From positions 1 through 50,113 of the forward strand of contig CAMOIX010000016.1 of assembly GCA_946616365.1 (NCBI GenBank): 50,113 nt of DNA, written 5' to 3'. The notes beneath the pieces are model-generated. The model was given only the letters and a program-made list of their open reading frames with translations, searched no databases and had not been told where the DNA came from. The stretch is from AC2028 sp002373595. GTDB taxonomy: Bacteria; Bacillota; Clostridia; Lachnospirales; Lachnospiraceae. Both the position numbers and the translations under genes were made by a program. Shown piece after piece: positions 8,884-17,172 of this stretch. The first letter of the stretch is position 1. Each line of letters begins with the position of its first letter.

Positions 8884-10359
8884 ATGAACAATTTTGAAAA
8901 GCTCGAGAAGTCGGGCATCATTACCGATGTCAGCAAAAAAAGAAGACCCAGACAGGCTTACAATCCGTATCTCCCTTCATGGGAATACATCCCCGACGGA
9001 GAACCGTATACTTTTGGTGACAGGGTATATGTATACGGATCGCACGATAAATTCGGCGGGATAACTTTCTGCCTTGGAGACTATGTATGCTGGTCGGCTC
9101 CGGTCGATGATCTCTCTGATTGGAGATATGAGGGAGTAATCTATCCCAAGACAGCGGATCCCAACAATAAGGACGGACATATGTGTCTCTATGCTCCCGA
9201 TGTAACGGTTGGTCCGGATGGCAGATATTACCTGTTCTATGTACTCGATAAGATGTGCAATGTAGCGGTTGCCGTATGTGACGAACCCGCGGGCAGGTAT
9301 GAGTTCTACGGATATATTCATTATGAAGACGGAACTCTCCTCGGAAACAGAGAGGGTGATGAGCCACAGTTCGACCCGGGCGTTCTCACCGAAGGAGATG
9401 AGACATTCCTCTTTACGGGATTTTGCTACAACGGGGACAGAAGCAGACACGGTGCTATGCTCATCGTGCTGGACAAGGATATGCTCACCGTAAAGGAAGC
9501 ACCTGTATTTGTCGTACCCGGAAGTGCAAACTGTAAAGGAACCGGATATGAGGATCACGCATTCTTTGAAGCGCCCTCTATCAGAAAGAGAAACGGCATC
9601 TACTATTTCATATATTCCTCGGAGCAGCATCATGAACTCTGCTATGCGACTTCCGACAAGCCCCGCGGACCTTATAAATACGGCGGAGTCATAGTAAGTA
9701 ACAATGATCTCGGTATAAGCAGCTATAAGTATTCCGGCAAATCCGTGACTGCATGGGGACTCAATAATCACGGAAGCATGGAGAAGATCGGCGATGATTG
9801 GTATATCTTCTATCACAGACATACTAACGGAACCTGGTTCTCCAGACAGGGCTGTGCCGAGAAACTGACATTTCATGAAGACGGAAGCATAGAACAGGCT
9901 GAGATCACTTCCTGCGGATTAAACGGAGGTCCCCTTTCCGATATGGGAGAATATCCTTCGTATATCGCATGCTATATATTCAACAGCGATCGAGGCGGGG
10001 ACAGATTCACATATGAGGACAATCGTAAAGTCACGATGGTGACTCAGGACGGTGCGAACGGAGATAAGTGCACCGGTTATGTTGCAAATATCAGAAACGG
10101 CAGCGTCATTGGGTACAGGGATTTCGACTGCCATGGAGTAAAGAAGCTTAAGATATACACTAAGGGATATATAAACGGTGACTTCGAGGTCCGCACGGAT
10201 TTTGAGGGAGATCCGGTCGGAAAGGTAAGTGTCATCGGATCAAATATCTGGACTGCATTTGAGGGAGAAGTCGATATACCTGACGGAGTCCACTCGCTCA
10301 TCCTTACATTCAAAGGCGGCGGATGGGGAAGCCTCAGAAGCTTTGAGATGTTACATTGA
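8884..10359 (+). CDS. Family 43-type glycoside hydrolase with C-terminal carbohydrate-binding module
   Basis: A 491-residue intracellular protein (no signal peptide) with a five-bladed beta-propeller pattern. The subfamily signature NPYLPSWEYIPDGEP (residues 27-41) and repeated gYYlfY blades point to GH43. Candidate catalytic residues are D38 as general base, D106 (APDV) as pKa modulator and E229 (HAFFEAPS) as general acid. Residues from about 355 form a beta-rich module of CBM6 type (VKKLKIYTKGYINGDFEVR...GGGWGSLRSFEML). Expected substrates are alpha-arabinosides or beta-xylosides of short oligosaccharides. It is followed by a TrkA-N/RyR-like gene and a GH130-type gene in the same orientation, so cytosolic use of imported plant oligosaccharides is likely. 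Confidence 0.85.
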   Translation: MNNFEKLEKSGIITDVSKKRRPRQAYNPYLPSWEYIPDGEPYTFGDRVYVYGSHDKFGGITFCLGDYVCWSAPVDDLSDWRYEGVIYPKTADPNNKDGHMCLYAPDVTVGPDGRYYLFYVLDKMCNVAVAVCDEPAGRYEFYGYIHYEDGTLLGNREGDEPQFDPGVLTEGDETFLFTGFCYNGDRSRHGAMLIVLDKDMLTVKEAPVFVVPGSANCKGTGYEDHAFFEAPSIRKRNGIYYFIYSSEQHHELCYATSDKPRGPYKYGGVIVSNNDLGISSYKYSGKSVTAWGLNNHGSMEKIGDDWYIFYHRHTNGTWFSRQGCAEKLTFHEDGSIEQAEITSCGLNGGPLSDMGEYPSYIACYIFNSDRGGDRFTYEDNRKVTMVTQDGANGDKCTGYVANIRNGSVIGYRDFDCHGVKKLKIYTKGYINGDFEVRTDFEGDPVGKVSVIGSNIWTAFEGEVDIPDGVHSLILTFKGGGWGSLRSFEMLH

Positions 10360-10380
10360 CAGATCGGACACAGAGACTGA

Positions 10381-12342
10381 ATGAGCGGAAAATCTGATAA
10401 GAGAACAAGAATAATCGGAATACTGCTGATCACCGCATTTATACTTATATTTGCGGGGAGTTGGCAGTATTATATTTACCTTTTCCCGGGAGACTATGCT
10501 TTCTGTGCCGGGATGACTTTTCAGAACAGTGCCGAGGCGCTTCTCTTTAATCCGGTCCTGACGATATCGGATATCGTTGCAGATGCGGAGTTTCTCGGGA
10601 CCCTTACCACACCCGGAATAATCCTGATGTCGCTCTCTGTCATCGCTATGGCAGCGGCGCCCTTCATCGACATACTTGTAGTTTTCAGTGTTATCGACAG
10701 TTTCACACATCTGTTTTCGGATATCACGCTTAAGAAAAAGAGAATACTTGTCATAGGATATAACGAAAGCTCCAGGAAGCTTCTCCTTAGTGAATGCGAG
10801 AAGGGCAAGCTCTATCTCTGGACCGATCGAATGCTCTCGGATGAGGAGGAGAGGGAACTCTATGATAACAGAGTATCCGTCAGATACGGAGAACTCTCCG
10901 GAGATGATAAGGAAGACAAAAAGAATATTGATAACCTGGAAAGATTTCTTAGACTTAAGAAGATCACGCACATCATATTCCTCGACGGATCCAATGCGCG
11001 CAATATGCAGAACTACATGACCGTGATGAGTACATCCGTATGTAAGCAAAAGACGATCCATATGTATGTGATGAATGATGATTTCGAATCCGGATGGATG
11101 CTGAGGAATTATTTTGACAGGAAGCTCTCGCAGAGAAAGGAAGAGATGAAGGCTTCCGGCGAGGATGACACTCACATGGATATACACATCTTTGATCTGA
11201 GGCGAACTCAGGCAGAGGATCTGTTTGAAAAGCTCCCTCTTCATAAAGGTCTTGAGAATGATGAAAAGAAGGATGTCCATGTATTGATAGTAGGATCTGA
11301 CAGACTCTCCGATGAAGTAATCCTTCAGGCAATGAATCAGGGAGTGTTCACACCGAATAATAAGATCATCCTTGATGTGGTCGGAAACGGTCTCGAATCC
11401 ATGAGGAAGAGATTTGCGATCAGATTTATGGGTGAGTATTTAAAGAAGACCGAAGAGGGATTTTCGCTTTGCACTCCGGACGCCGACGGAGAACTTCTCA
11501 TTAGATTTAATGAATGCGATCTCTCATCAGAGGAGGCAGCAGAGGTCATCCGTACTCTTCAGCAGCCTGCAAAGGGAGGAAGATATACATACCTGGTCCT
11601 CTGCGGAGAGAATGCGGATGAGAATATACACTTTATCTCTCTGATCGAAAGATTTGAACTCATCGGCGGTGGAAAGGTACCTACAGCGGTCAAGCTGCCC
11701 AGGACAAAGGATATGAAGGATTTCCTCGGAGATTTCTCATTCGGAAGCGAGCTGTTCCTGATGGGTGAGAGCGAGGAGTATCTGAAGATAGACGATATCA
11801 TTAGAGATGATGAAGAGCGCGCTATAAGAATGTATAATGCAGTCTATGATGCGATGAACGATATGATGGTATACGAGAGCGGCAAAGTGACTCTGCCCGA
11901 TGAGGAGAAGAGGGACAAGAAGTGGAACAAGCTTGAGTATTACAAGAGAGAATCCAACAGAGCACTCTACTTCCATCGCATAGTAAAGAAAGATATCTTT
12001 ATAAATCAGGATGATGAGATGAAGAGATTTCGAAACGAGAGGTCCCTCATCTCAAGTGAAGGAAAGGACAAGGATCTTGTCTGGTCTGAACATCTGATGA
12101 GTAAAGAGGGCGGAGAATACAAATATCCGAGTCTGGTAAGAAATGCACGGACGGAACACAGGAGATGGGATTATTTCTTTGCAAGCAGAGGATGGTCATA
12201 CGGTGATAAGAAAGCACCCATGACACTTCGCCATGACTGTCTGATGGATTGGGAGAATCTGGAAGAGAAGAAAAAGAGCACTCTCATATATGATCTGATA
12301 TCATCGCCCGTATTAATGAAAGAGGCGGAAGAAAAAGTATAA
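10381..12342 (+). CDS. Two-TM TrkA-N-like protein with C-terminal RyR-like domain
   Basis: A 653-residue protein. Two hydrophobic segments (about 10-33 and 78-104) flank an external loop. Two Rossmann-like units follow: KRILVIGYNESSRKLL at ~120 and DVHVLIVGSDRLSDEVIL at ~300, of the kind seen in TrkA/RCK and CASTOR/POLLUX-type channel regulators. The last ~60 residues (589-640) read EHRRWDYFFASRGWSYGDKK followed by RHDCL..WENLEEKKKSTLIYD, which fits the RyR repeat pattern HxxW...GWxYG...HPCLxxYxxLxxxxK. I infer a nucleotide-responsive membrane protein; function is unknown. It sits between two glycosidase genes, 21 bp after the GH43 gene and 12 bp before the GH130 gene. Confidence 0.7.
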   Translation: MSGKSDKRTRIIGILLITAFILIFAGSWQYYIYLFPGDYAFCAGMTFQNSAEALLFNPVLTISDIVADAEFLGTLTTPGIILMSLSVIAMAAAPFIDILVVFSVIDSFTHLFSDITLKKKRILVIGYNESSRKLLLSECEKGKLYLWTDRMLSDEEERELYDNRVSVRYGELSGDDKEDKKNIDNLERFLRLKKITHIIFLDGSNARNMQNYMTVMSTSVCKQKTIHMYVMNDDFESGWMLRNYFDRKLSQRKEEMKASGEDDTHMDIHIFDLRRTQAEDLFEKLPLHKGLENDEKKDVHVLIVGSDRLSDEVILQAMNQGVFTPNNKIILDVVGNGLESMRKRFAIRFMGEYLKKTEEGFSLCTPDADGELLIRFNECDLSSEEAAEVIRTLQQPAKGGRYTYLVLCGENADENIHFISLIERFELIGGGKVPTAVKLPRTKDMKDFLGDFSFGSELFLMGESEEYLKIDDIIRDDEERAIRMYNAVYDAMNDMMVYESGKVTLPDEEKRDKKWNKLEYYKRESNRALYFHRIVKKDIFINQDDEMKRFRNERSLISSEGKDKDLVWSEHLMSKEGGEYKYPSLVRNARTEHRRWDYFFASRGWSYGDKKAPMTLRHDCLMDWENLEEKKKSTLIYDLISSPVLMKEAEEKV

Positions 12343-12354
12343 AGGAGGAACAAT

Positions 12355-13329
12355 ATGGCAACGATAATAGGAGAGAACCTTCCCAATATCCCTTGGGAGG
12401 ACAGACCGGCCGGATGTAATGACATCGTTTGGAGATTCAGCGGGAATCCCATCGTAAAGAGGGATCAGATACCGGGAGCAAACAGTATATTCAACAGTGC
12501 GGTAGTCGCAAAGGACGGAGCTTTCGTCGGAATATTCAGAAGCGACAATACCGCGATGGAGCAGCATCTTTTCCTCGCAAAGAGTAAGGATGCGATCAAT
12601 TGGGATATAGAGCACGAGCCTCTTCCTCTCTATGACAAGGATGACAAGCAGTGCGGTGTTGCATGCGGATATGATCCGAGAGTCTGCTTTATAGAGGACA
12701 GATACTATGTGACATGGTGCAATTCTTTCCATGGTCCGACCATAGGAGTGGCATACTCATTTGATTTCAAAAAATTCTATCAGCTGGAGAATGCATTCCT
12801 TCCTTTTAACAGAAACGGAGTGCTCTTCCCCAAGAAGATAGGCGGAAAGTTCGTAATGCTTTCCCGTCCCAGTGACAACGGACATACCCCCTTCGGAGAT
12901 ATGTTCCTCAGCCAGAGCCCCGATATGGAGCACTGGGGATATCACAGATACGTAATGCAGGCACAGGGCTGGGCATGGACCAAACTTGGTGCCGGTCCTA
13001 TCCCCATCCTTACCAAAGAGGGATGGTTACTTATCTTCCACGGCGTAGGAACTACCTGTAACGGTATGATCTACTCAATGGGTGCAGCGATCCTCGATGA
13101 GAACGAGCCCTGGAAGGTCAAGTATCGCTGCAAGCCCTACATCTTCCATCCGACTACGGACTATGAGTGTGTAGGAGATGTTCCCAATGTAACTTTCCCC
13201 TGCGCAACACTTACGGATGCGGAGACAGGACGCATTGCTATCTATTACGGAGCAGCGGATACTGTCGTAGCACTCGCATTTACTCAGGTGGATGAGCTGA
13301 TCGAGTTTATCAAGAAGAATGCACTGTAA
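12355..13329 (+). CDS. GH130-type beta-1,4-mannoside phosphorylase
   Basis: A 324-residue five-bladed propeller enzyme with GH130 hallmarks: PGANSIFNSAVV near the N-terminus, CGYDPRVCFIEDRYYVTWC (candidate proton-donor D107), WTKLGAGPIPILTKEGWLLIFHG, VPNVTFPCA and a final IYYGAADT. GH130 enzymes phosphorolyse beta-1,4-mannosyl linkages, releasing mannose 1-phosphate; the pattern best fits the mannooligosaccharide phosphorylase branch (GH130_2) rather than mannosylglucose phosphorylase. No signal peptide, so it acts in the cytosol. RBS AAAGGAGG lies 5 nt before the start codon. Its stop codon overlaps the tcdA start by one base. Confidence 0.87.
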   Translation: MATIIGENLPNIPWEDRPAGCNDIVWRFSGNPIVKRDQIPGANSIFNSAVVAKDGAFVGIFRSDNTAMEQHLFLAKSKDAINWDIEHEPLPLYDKDDKQCGVACGYDPRVCFIEDRYYVTWCNSFHGPTIGVAYSFDFKKFYQLENAFLPFNRNGVLFPKKIGGKFVMLSRPSDNGHTPFGDMFLSQSPDMEHWGYHRYVMQAQGWAWTKLGAGPIPILTKEGWLLIFHGVGTTCNGMIYSMGAAILDENEPWKVKYRCKPYIFHPTTDYECVGDVPNVTFPCATLTDAETGRIAIYYGAADTVVALAFTQVDELIEFIKKNAL

Positions 13330-14036
13330 TGTCTGAAGAATATCTCTCAAGAACAAAACTTCTCATAGGAGACGAGGCGGTTAAAAAACTTGCCTCGTCT
13401 CATGTTGCAGTATTCGGCGTCGGCGGTGTCGGCGGATATGTCTGCGAAGCTCTGGTCAGAAGCGGAGTCGGAAAGCTGGATATCATCGACAAGGATACTG
13501 TCGATATCACCAATCTGAATCGCCAGATCATAGCGCTCCGTTCGACGATAGGCCGCAATAAGGTCGATGTCATGAAAGAGCGTATGCTCGATATCAATCC
13601 CGATGTACAGGTAAATGCCAGAGTATGCTTTTATCTGCCGGAGACCGCGGACGAATTCGATTTCTCCGAGTACGATTATGTGGTAGATGCCGTGGATACC
13701 GTGACGGCTAAGATCGAGATAATAACCCGGGCAAAGCAGGCGGGAGTACCGGTGATCAGTGCGATGGGAGCGGGTAATAAGCTCGATCCGTCAAAGTTCA
13801 GAGCTGCCGATATCTCCAAGACACAGGTCTGTCCTCTTGCGAAGGTGATGCGTCGTGAGCTGAAGGACCGCGGGATAAAGGATGTAAAGGTCGTCTACTC
13901 CGAAGAGCAGCCGATCCCGGCTGATCCATCCAGGCGTAATGAAGGAGGCAAGCCACTCACAGCCAGCATCGCATTCGTACCCGGGGCAGCAGGACTCGTG
14001 ATAGCATCGGAGGTCGTGAAGGATCTGGTGGGATAA
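13329..14036 (+). CDS. tcdA: tRNA threonylcarbamoyladenosine dehydratase (TcdA/CsdL)
   Basis: A 235-residue E1-like (ThiF/MoeB superfamily) ATP-dependent enzyme that cyclises t6A at tRNA position 37 to ct6A. The nucleotide-binding motif VFGVGGVGGYVCEALVRSG, the DxDxVxxxNLNRQ segment (IDKDTVDITNLNRQ), the second-site VDAVDTVTAKIEI and the C-terminal GSI-like TASIAFVPGAAGLVIASEVVKDL are all present. Length matches the family. TAATG overlap with the GH130 gene implies translational coupling, although the functions are unrelated. Close ThiF-family relatives are possible, but the C-terminal pattern is that of TcdA. Confidence 0.92.
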   Translation: MSEEYLSRTKLLIGDEAVKKLASSHVAVFGVGGVGGYVCEALVRSGVGKLDIIDKDTVDITNLNRQIIALRSTIGRNKVDVMKERMLDINPDVQVNARVCFYLPETADEFDFSEYDYVVDAVDTVTAKIEIITRAKQAGVPVISAMGAGNKLDPSKFRAADISKTQVCPLAKVMRRELKDRGIKDVKVVYSEEQPIPADPSRRNEGGKPLTASIAFVPGAAGLVIASEVVKDLVG

Positions 14037-14063
14037 AATTCTTAATGCTCTAAAATATTTTTA

Positions 14064-14092
14064 TGCAACAAATTCTTCTTTTTATTCGTTAT
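14064..14092 (+). promoter_or_regulatory. Putative ECF-type promoter, site A
   Basis: TGCAAC (14064-14069), a 17-nt AT-rich spacer beginning AAA, then CGTTAT (14087-14092). The same two hexamers with the same 17-nt spacing occur at 15344 and 15435, and this copy lies 45 bp before the ECF sigma gene, as expected for autoregulation. Confidence 0.65.
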
Positions 14093-14136
14093 TTAGTATA
14101 GAGTAATAAAATCGACATGTAGAGTACTACGACGAG

Positions 14137-14667
14137 ATGAGAAACCGGAAGAAAAAATATAAAAGCGAACTGTTTGAACAGTTGTACAAGAAATATAAAT
14201 ACCTCATGATGAAAATCGCTTTTGAGATACTTAACGACTCCTATCTGTCAGAAGATGCTGTTCAGAACGCATTTGCGAAGATCGCTAGTAATCTTGATAA
14301 GATAAAGGATGTGGATTCCCAAAGAACAAAGCACTTTATAACTACGATAACTAGGAATTCTGCAATAGATATCTATCGAAGAAGACGAGTGATGTATGAT
14401 GCCGAGATGAGTGTGGAAGAGATAGAGAAGGCAGACAGGGCAGTATATGATGATCCCGGGGGTGTTCGGCAGGAAATAAAAGAAGCATTTAGCCGACTTC
14501 CGGAGATATACAAAGAGGCACTTGTCTTAAAGTATTCATGCGGATTGGAATATCATGAAATTGCGAAAGCCTTGAATCTGCATGAGGGAACAGTTAGACA
14601 AAGGGTATCGAGAGCCAAGCAGTTTTTGCAGGAGTTGATATCCGGGGGTGAAACGAATGAAAGATAA
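14137..14667 (+). CDS. ECF RNA polymerase sigma factor
   Basis: A 176-residue sigma-70 family factor of the ECF group. Region 2 spans about residues 12-75 (YKYLMMKIAFEILND...SEDAVQNAFAKI), with the -10 recognition helix near FITTITRNSAIDIYRRRR; region 4 spans about 112-168 (RLPEIYKEALVLKYSCGLEYHEIAKALNLHEGTVRQRVSRAKQFL). There is no C-terminal extension. It overlaps the downstream DUF4367 membrane protein by 11 bp, the classic sigma/anti-sigma arrangement. A promoter-like site A lies upstream, and two further copies precede the next genes. RBS is weak (ACGACGAGATG). Confidence 0.93.
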   Translation: MRNRKKKYKSELFEQLYKKYKYLMMKIAFEILNDSYLSEDAVQNAFAKIASNLDKIKDVDSQRTKHFITTITRNSAIDIYRRRRVMYDAEMSVEEIEKADRAVYDDPGGVRQEIKEAFSRLPEIYKEALVLKYSCGLEYHEIAKALNLHEGTVRQRVSRAKQFLQELISGGETNER

Positions 14668-15340
14668 GACGATTACCGATGAAATGTTGTATGAGGTGAT
14701 TCCAGAAATAGTGGAAGAATCTGTGATCCCTCAGGACGACGAGGTGAATTTCGAATATGATTTTTCGTCGGATTTTGAAAAGAAAATTGATCGTATTGAG
14801 CGAAAGGTAAAAAGGCAGGAAAGCAGAATATTCATTTATTTAGGACGAGTTGCGGCATGTTTAGCAATACTGCTGTTGGGAGCTTTTACCGTAACAATGT
14901 CTGTTACTGCATTTAGAGAGAAGATATTTGAGACAATAAAAATGTATACATCGGATTCCGTTGAATATTCATTCGAAGTGGAAGAAGAATCAGCGGAGAT
15001 TGAGTATATTTATCCGGGACAGATTCCGGCCGGATATGAGATGATTGAGAATGTAGAAAGCTCGAATGCTTTGTTTGCCGTGTATAAGGATTCAAAAGAG
15101 AACTCTTTTATATGGGAGCAAACTATGATCAGTAATAGCACTAAAATAATACTTGATACTGAATATGAAGAGTGTAAGGAAGTGTCAACGAGAAGTCATA
15201 CATATACGCTATATAAATATAAACAGGGAACCCAAATGGCATATATGGAGATTGGGAAATACGTTATAAAGCTTACATGTACAAATCTGGACGAGGATGC
15301 AATATACATGATTTTTGACAGCACAGAAAAAAAGAGATAG
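14657..15340 (+). CDS. DUF4367 membrane protein, probable anti-sigma factor
   Basis: A 227-residue single-pass protein: a cytosolic N-terminal part of ~60 residues, a membrane segment near residues 57-80 (LGRVAACLAILLLGAFTVTMSV), and an extracytoplasmic DUF4367 domain (PGQIPAGYEMIE...FIWEQ...YKYKQGTQMAYMEIGKYVIKLTC). DUF4367 is often found on the second gene of ECF operons. The start at 14657 is preferred over an in-frame GTG at 14648, because GGGGGTG then lies 7-8 nt upstream. The overlap with the sigma gene couples their translation. The anti-sigma role is inferred from position and topology, not from a ZAS or RsgI motif. Confidence 0.8.
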   Translation: MKDKTITDEMLYEVIPEIVEESVIPQDDEVNFEYDFSSDFEKKIDRIERKVKRQESRIFIYLGRVAACLAILLLGAFTVTMSVTAFREKIFETIKMYTSDSVEYSFEVEEESAEIEYIYPGQIPAGYEMIENVESSNALFAVYKDSKENSFIWEQTMISNSTKIILDTEYEECKEVSTRSHTYTLYKYKQGTQMAYMEIGKYVIKLTCTNLDEDAIYMIFDSTEKKR

Positions 15341-15343
15341 CGC

Positions 15344-15372
15344 TGTAACAAAACAGGGCTGTCATTCGTTAT
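15344..15372 (+). promoter_or_regulatory. Putative ECF-type promoter, site B
   Basis: TGTAAC (15344-15349), 17-nt spacer, CGTTAT (15367-15372), matching sites A and C. It begins 3 bp after the stop codon of the DUF4367 gene. Any transcript would enter the terminator at 15389 almost at once, so its output may be only a very short RNA, or it may be a decayed duplicate of site C. Confidence 0.55.
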
Positions 15373-15388
15373 ATATAATGTGATAGAT

Positions 15389-15426
15389 ATTTTGGACTGC
15401 ATTATTATGTGGTCCAAAATTTTTTT
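15389..15426 (+). terminator. Rho-independent terminator after the sigma/anti-sigma pair
   Basis: Stem ATTTTGGAC (15389-15397) pairs with GTCCAAAAT (15412-15420) around a 14-nt loop and is followed by a T run to 15426. It ends the ECF operon and lies between promoter sites B and C. Confidence 0.85.
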
Positions 15427-15434
15427 GATAGTTT

Positions 15435-15463
15435 TGTAACAAAATGGGGGGTATGTGCGTTAT
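15435..15463 (+). promoter_or_regulatory. Putative ECF-type promoter, site C
   Basis: TGTAAC (15435-15440), 17-nt spacer starting AAAA, CGTTAT (15458-15463). It sits after the terminator and 72 bp before the lipoprotein-like gene at 15535, which would make that gene a target of the neighbouring ECF factor. Confidence 0.6.
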
Positions 15464-15466
15464 TTA

Positions 15467-15495
15467 TTTTAGAGGGGTAAAGCCGCCCTCTAAAA
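15467..15495 (+). promoter_or_regulatory. Leader hairpin before the 15535 gene
   Basis: A perfect 10-bp inverted repeat TTTTAGAGGG / CCCTCTAAAA with a 9-nt loop, lying at or just after the predicted transcription start of site C. It is not followed by a long T run (AAAATTTGATAAAAG), so it is more likely a 5' mRNA-stabilising or regulatory hairpin than a full terminator. Confidence 0.55.
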
Positions 15496-15534
15496 TTTGA
15501 TAAAAGAATAGTTGATGAATCGAGAGGTTTAGTA

Positions 15535-16230
15535 ATGAAGAATAATATGGTGAAAAGAGTTCTAATTATATTTATAATGATTCTCATATTCAGTGGATAT
15601 TCAGATAAAACCATCGTAACGGGGGATGCAGTAGAACCAAATTGTAATAATATAAGATTAGAAGAAAACAATGAATCCAGAGATAGGGTAACAGTAGAGG
15701 ATGGAGTAACAAAAATAATATTTCCCTCCGGAATGGATGAAGTATACGACTATAATGCAGCCATTCTAGAGAGGAATTCGTTTTGTGTTTCAATGGTGCT
15801 TCCGGAAGGATGGAGTGTATCTAACGTAGAACCCGGGGACGAAAAACATATTTATTTTGGACTATATTCTATTTATCAAATTTATGATGAGAATAGAGTA
15901 AAAATTGGCAGCGTCGGATACAACATTATTCCCGATGATGCCCAAGGAGAGACTCTCACTCCGATGTATATATATAATCAGATAGCGATTGGAAATAATT
16001 ATCATTTTGAGATACGAGATGATTATACGGTCGTAAAGTCGACAGAAAGAACAGAAACCGCAATCACAAGGGTATATCTTTCACCACAGATAAATGGTTC
16101 TGATGAGGAGAGTTGGAACGCAGGAATTGTTTCATATGATCTGGATGAGGGAGTATATATTGGGATAGAACTGGTAGAGGGATTTGAGGAGGATCTCAGT
16201 TTTATAGCAGAGAGCATTGAAATCGATTGA
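15535..16230 (+). CDS. Exported protein of unknown function, degenerate lipobox
   Basis: A 231-residue protein with a basic N-terminus and hydrophobic segment (KRVLIIFIMILIFSGYSDKT). The position where a lipobox cysteine is expected (FSG-C-SDKT) holds tyrosine, whereas the paralogue at 21880 has FGGCADKT. The mature part has a central domain (LPEGWSV...IYFGLYSIYQIYDENRVKIGSVGY) that suggests a surface-stress or ligand-binding module, followed by a C-terminal module nearly identical to that of the 21880 protein. It lies downstream of promoter site C and the leader hairpin; RBS GAGAGG at 15521-15526. Function unknown. Confidence 0.75.
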   Translation: MKNNMVKRVLIIFIMILIFSGYSDKTIVTGDAVEPNCNNIRLEENNESRDRVTVEDGVTKIIFPSGMDEVYDYNAAILERNSFCVSMVLPEGWSVSNVEPGDEKHIYFGLYSIYQIYDENRVKIGSVGYNIIPDDAQGETLTPMYIYNQIAIGNNYHFEIRDDYTVVKSTERTETAITRVYLSPQINGSDEESWNAGIVSYDLDEGVYIGIELVEGFEEDLSFIAESIEID

Positions 16231-16377
16231 AATGTCTCTCTATTAATTGTAATTTTCTGTCGTTGTTATATAGATAGTACGACGTCGACAATTGCGTATT
16301 GGAAGCGTAATCAGTAAACTAGTACTTGAAATCGTAATAGATATTATAGAAAATTAAACGAGTCAGACATTATTTAA

Positions 16378-16401
16378 GCATGCGGCCTGTGAGCCGCATG
16401 C
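16378..16401. other. Perfect hairpin in intergenic DNA
   Basis: GCATGCGGC (16378-16386) pairs perfectly with GCCGCATGC (16393-16401) around a 6-nt loop CTGTGA, extendable by one A-T pair. No T run follows, so it is not a canonical terminator. The surrounding 212 bp between 16231 and 16442 holds no gene that I can support. Confidence 0.6.
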
Positions 16402-16442
16402 TATATAATCATCAGACTGTTGATTGGGAATTATAGAACAAA

Positions 16443-16982
16443 ATGATACGAATAAATAAAAATAGAATCCTATCAGCAATAATAGTCATTCTTCTTATAC
16501 CGAGTACGTTAGTTGCTTCTGGGTGGAAAAATGAAGATTATACTAGCAAGAGTGAGAGGAATATTGATACACCATATGAATACCCGGTTAAACCGGGTTC
16601 TGAAGAATGGGATAGACTACCATCGGTTATCGAGAGAAGAGAAGTGTCTAATATTCCCAAAGAGATTTTAGAGAAGATGACCACAGAGGCTCTTGTAGAG
16701 ACTGTCATAACATATCCGCTATTTAGCGATGTTTATGCATTTGATACATTCGAAAACGGAATAAAGTGGATATCTCAGTATTATAACGGGATTGAAGAGA
16801 TTGAAAAAAGAGAGGATGCAGTATTCTATCTTGAAAAATATTGTGAAAAAACGCGAGATCGATATAGAAAAATACTTGCTATGGATAATGAAGATCGAAC
16901 GGAAAATCAATGTTTAGAGGCATCATATCATACCAGAGCGAGAGATTTTATGAATTATCTTAACGGACGAACAGATAAGTAG
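16443..16982 (+). CDS. Secreted protein of unknown function
   Basis: A 179-residue protein with an N-terminal signal segment (NRILSAIIVILLIPSTLVASG). The mature part starts with a short polar stretch, then EYPVKPGSEEWDRLPS and IPKEILEKMTTEALVETVITYPLFSDVYAFDTFENGIKWISQYYNGI. I recognise this PGSEEW / MTTEALVET...YP pattern as a recurring uncharacterised secreted family in Firmicutes, but I know no function for it. It precedes a likely S8-peptidase fragment and an ABC transporter with spacing of a few bases, so it may belong to a peptide-related locus. No clear SD sequence was seen. Confidence 0.75.
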   Translation: MIRINKNRILSAIIVILLIPSTLVASGWKNEDYTSKSERNIDTPYEYPVKPGSEEWDRLPSVIERREVSNIPKEILEKMTTEALVETVITYPLFSDVYAFDTFENGIKWISQYYNGIEEIEKREDAVFYLEKYCEKTRDRYRKILAMDNEDRTENQCLEASYHTRARDFMNYLNGRTDK

Positions 16983-16987
16983 TCTTG

Positions 16988-17167
16988 ATGGGTGTAAATA
17001 ACAATGAAATTTTCAGAAATATTGATGGCGAGTATCAGGGTTTTGGAGGAAACAGTAAAGCAGCCGCCTATATAACAGGCACAATAGCAAAAGAAATGGT
17101 CGTTCGCGGAATAGGGAGTCCAAAAGAGCGGATAAATACAGTGTATAGCGGAGAAATATTTAGGTGA
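16988..17167 (+). pseudogene. Short ORF resembling the end of an S8 (subtilase) peptidase
   Basis: A 59-residue reading frame containing FGGNSKAAAYITGTIAKEM. Subtilases carry the catalytic serine in a GxSxA...G context near their C-terminus, and this stretch fits that context (G-N-S-K-A-A-A-Y-I-T-G). Nothing matching the Asp or His regions is seen upstream, so it would be a truncated remnant or a short translated ORF. It starts 5 bp after the secreted protein and overlaps the region that holds the RBS of the ABC ATPase. The family assignment is tentative. Confidence 0.35.
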
Positions 17168-17172
17168 AAAGC

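Noticed and set aside
8977..9876. Long antisense ORF (299 codons) opposite the GH43-like gene
   Set aside because: Opposite to a well-supported enzyme gene, no RBS and no recognisable protein; a result of codon bias.
10351..11280. Long antisense ORF (309 codons) opposite the TrkA-N/RyR-like gene
   Set aside because: Shadow of the sense gene; no family features and it covers the end of the GH43 gene and the intergenic region.
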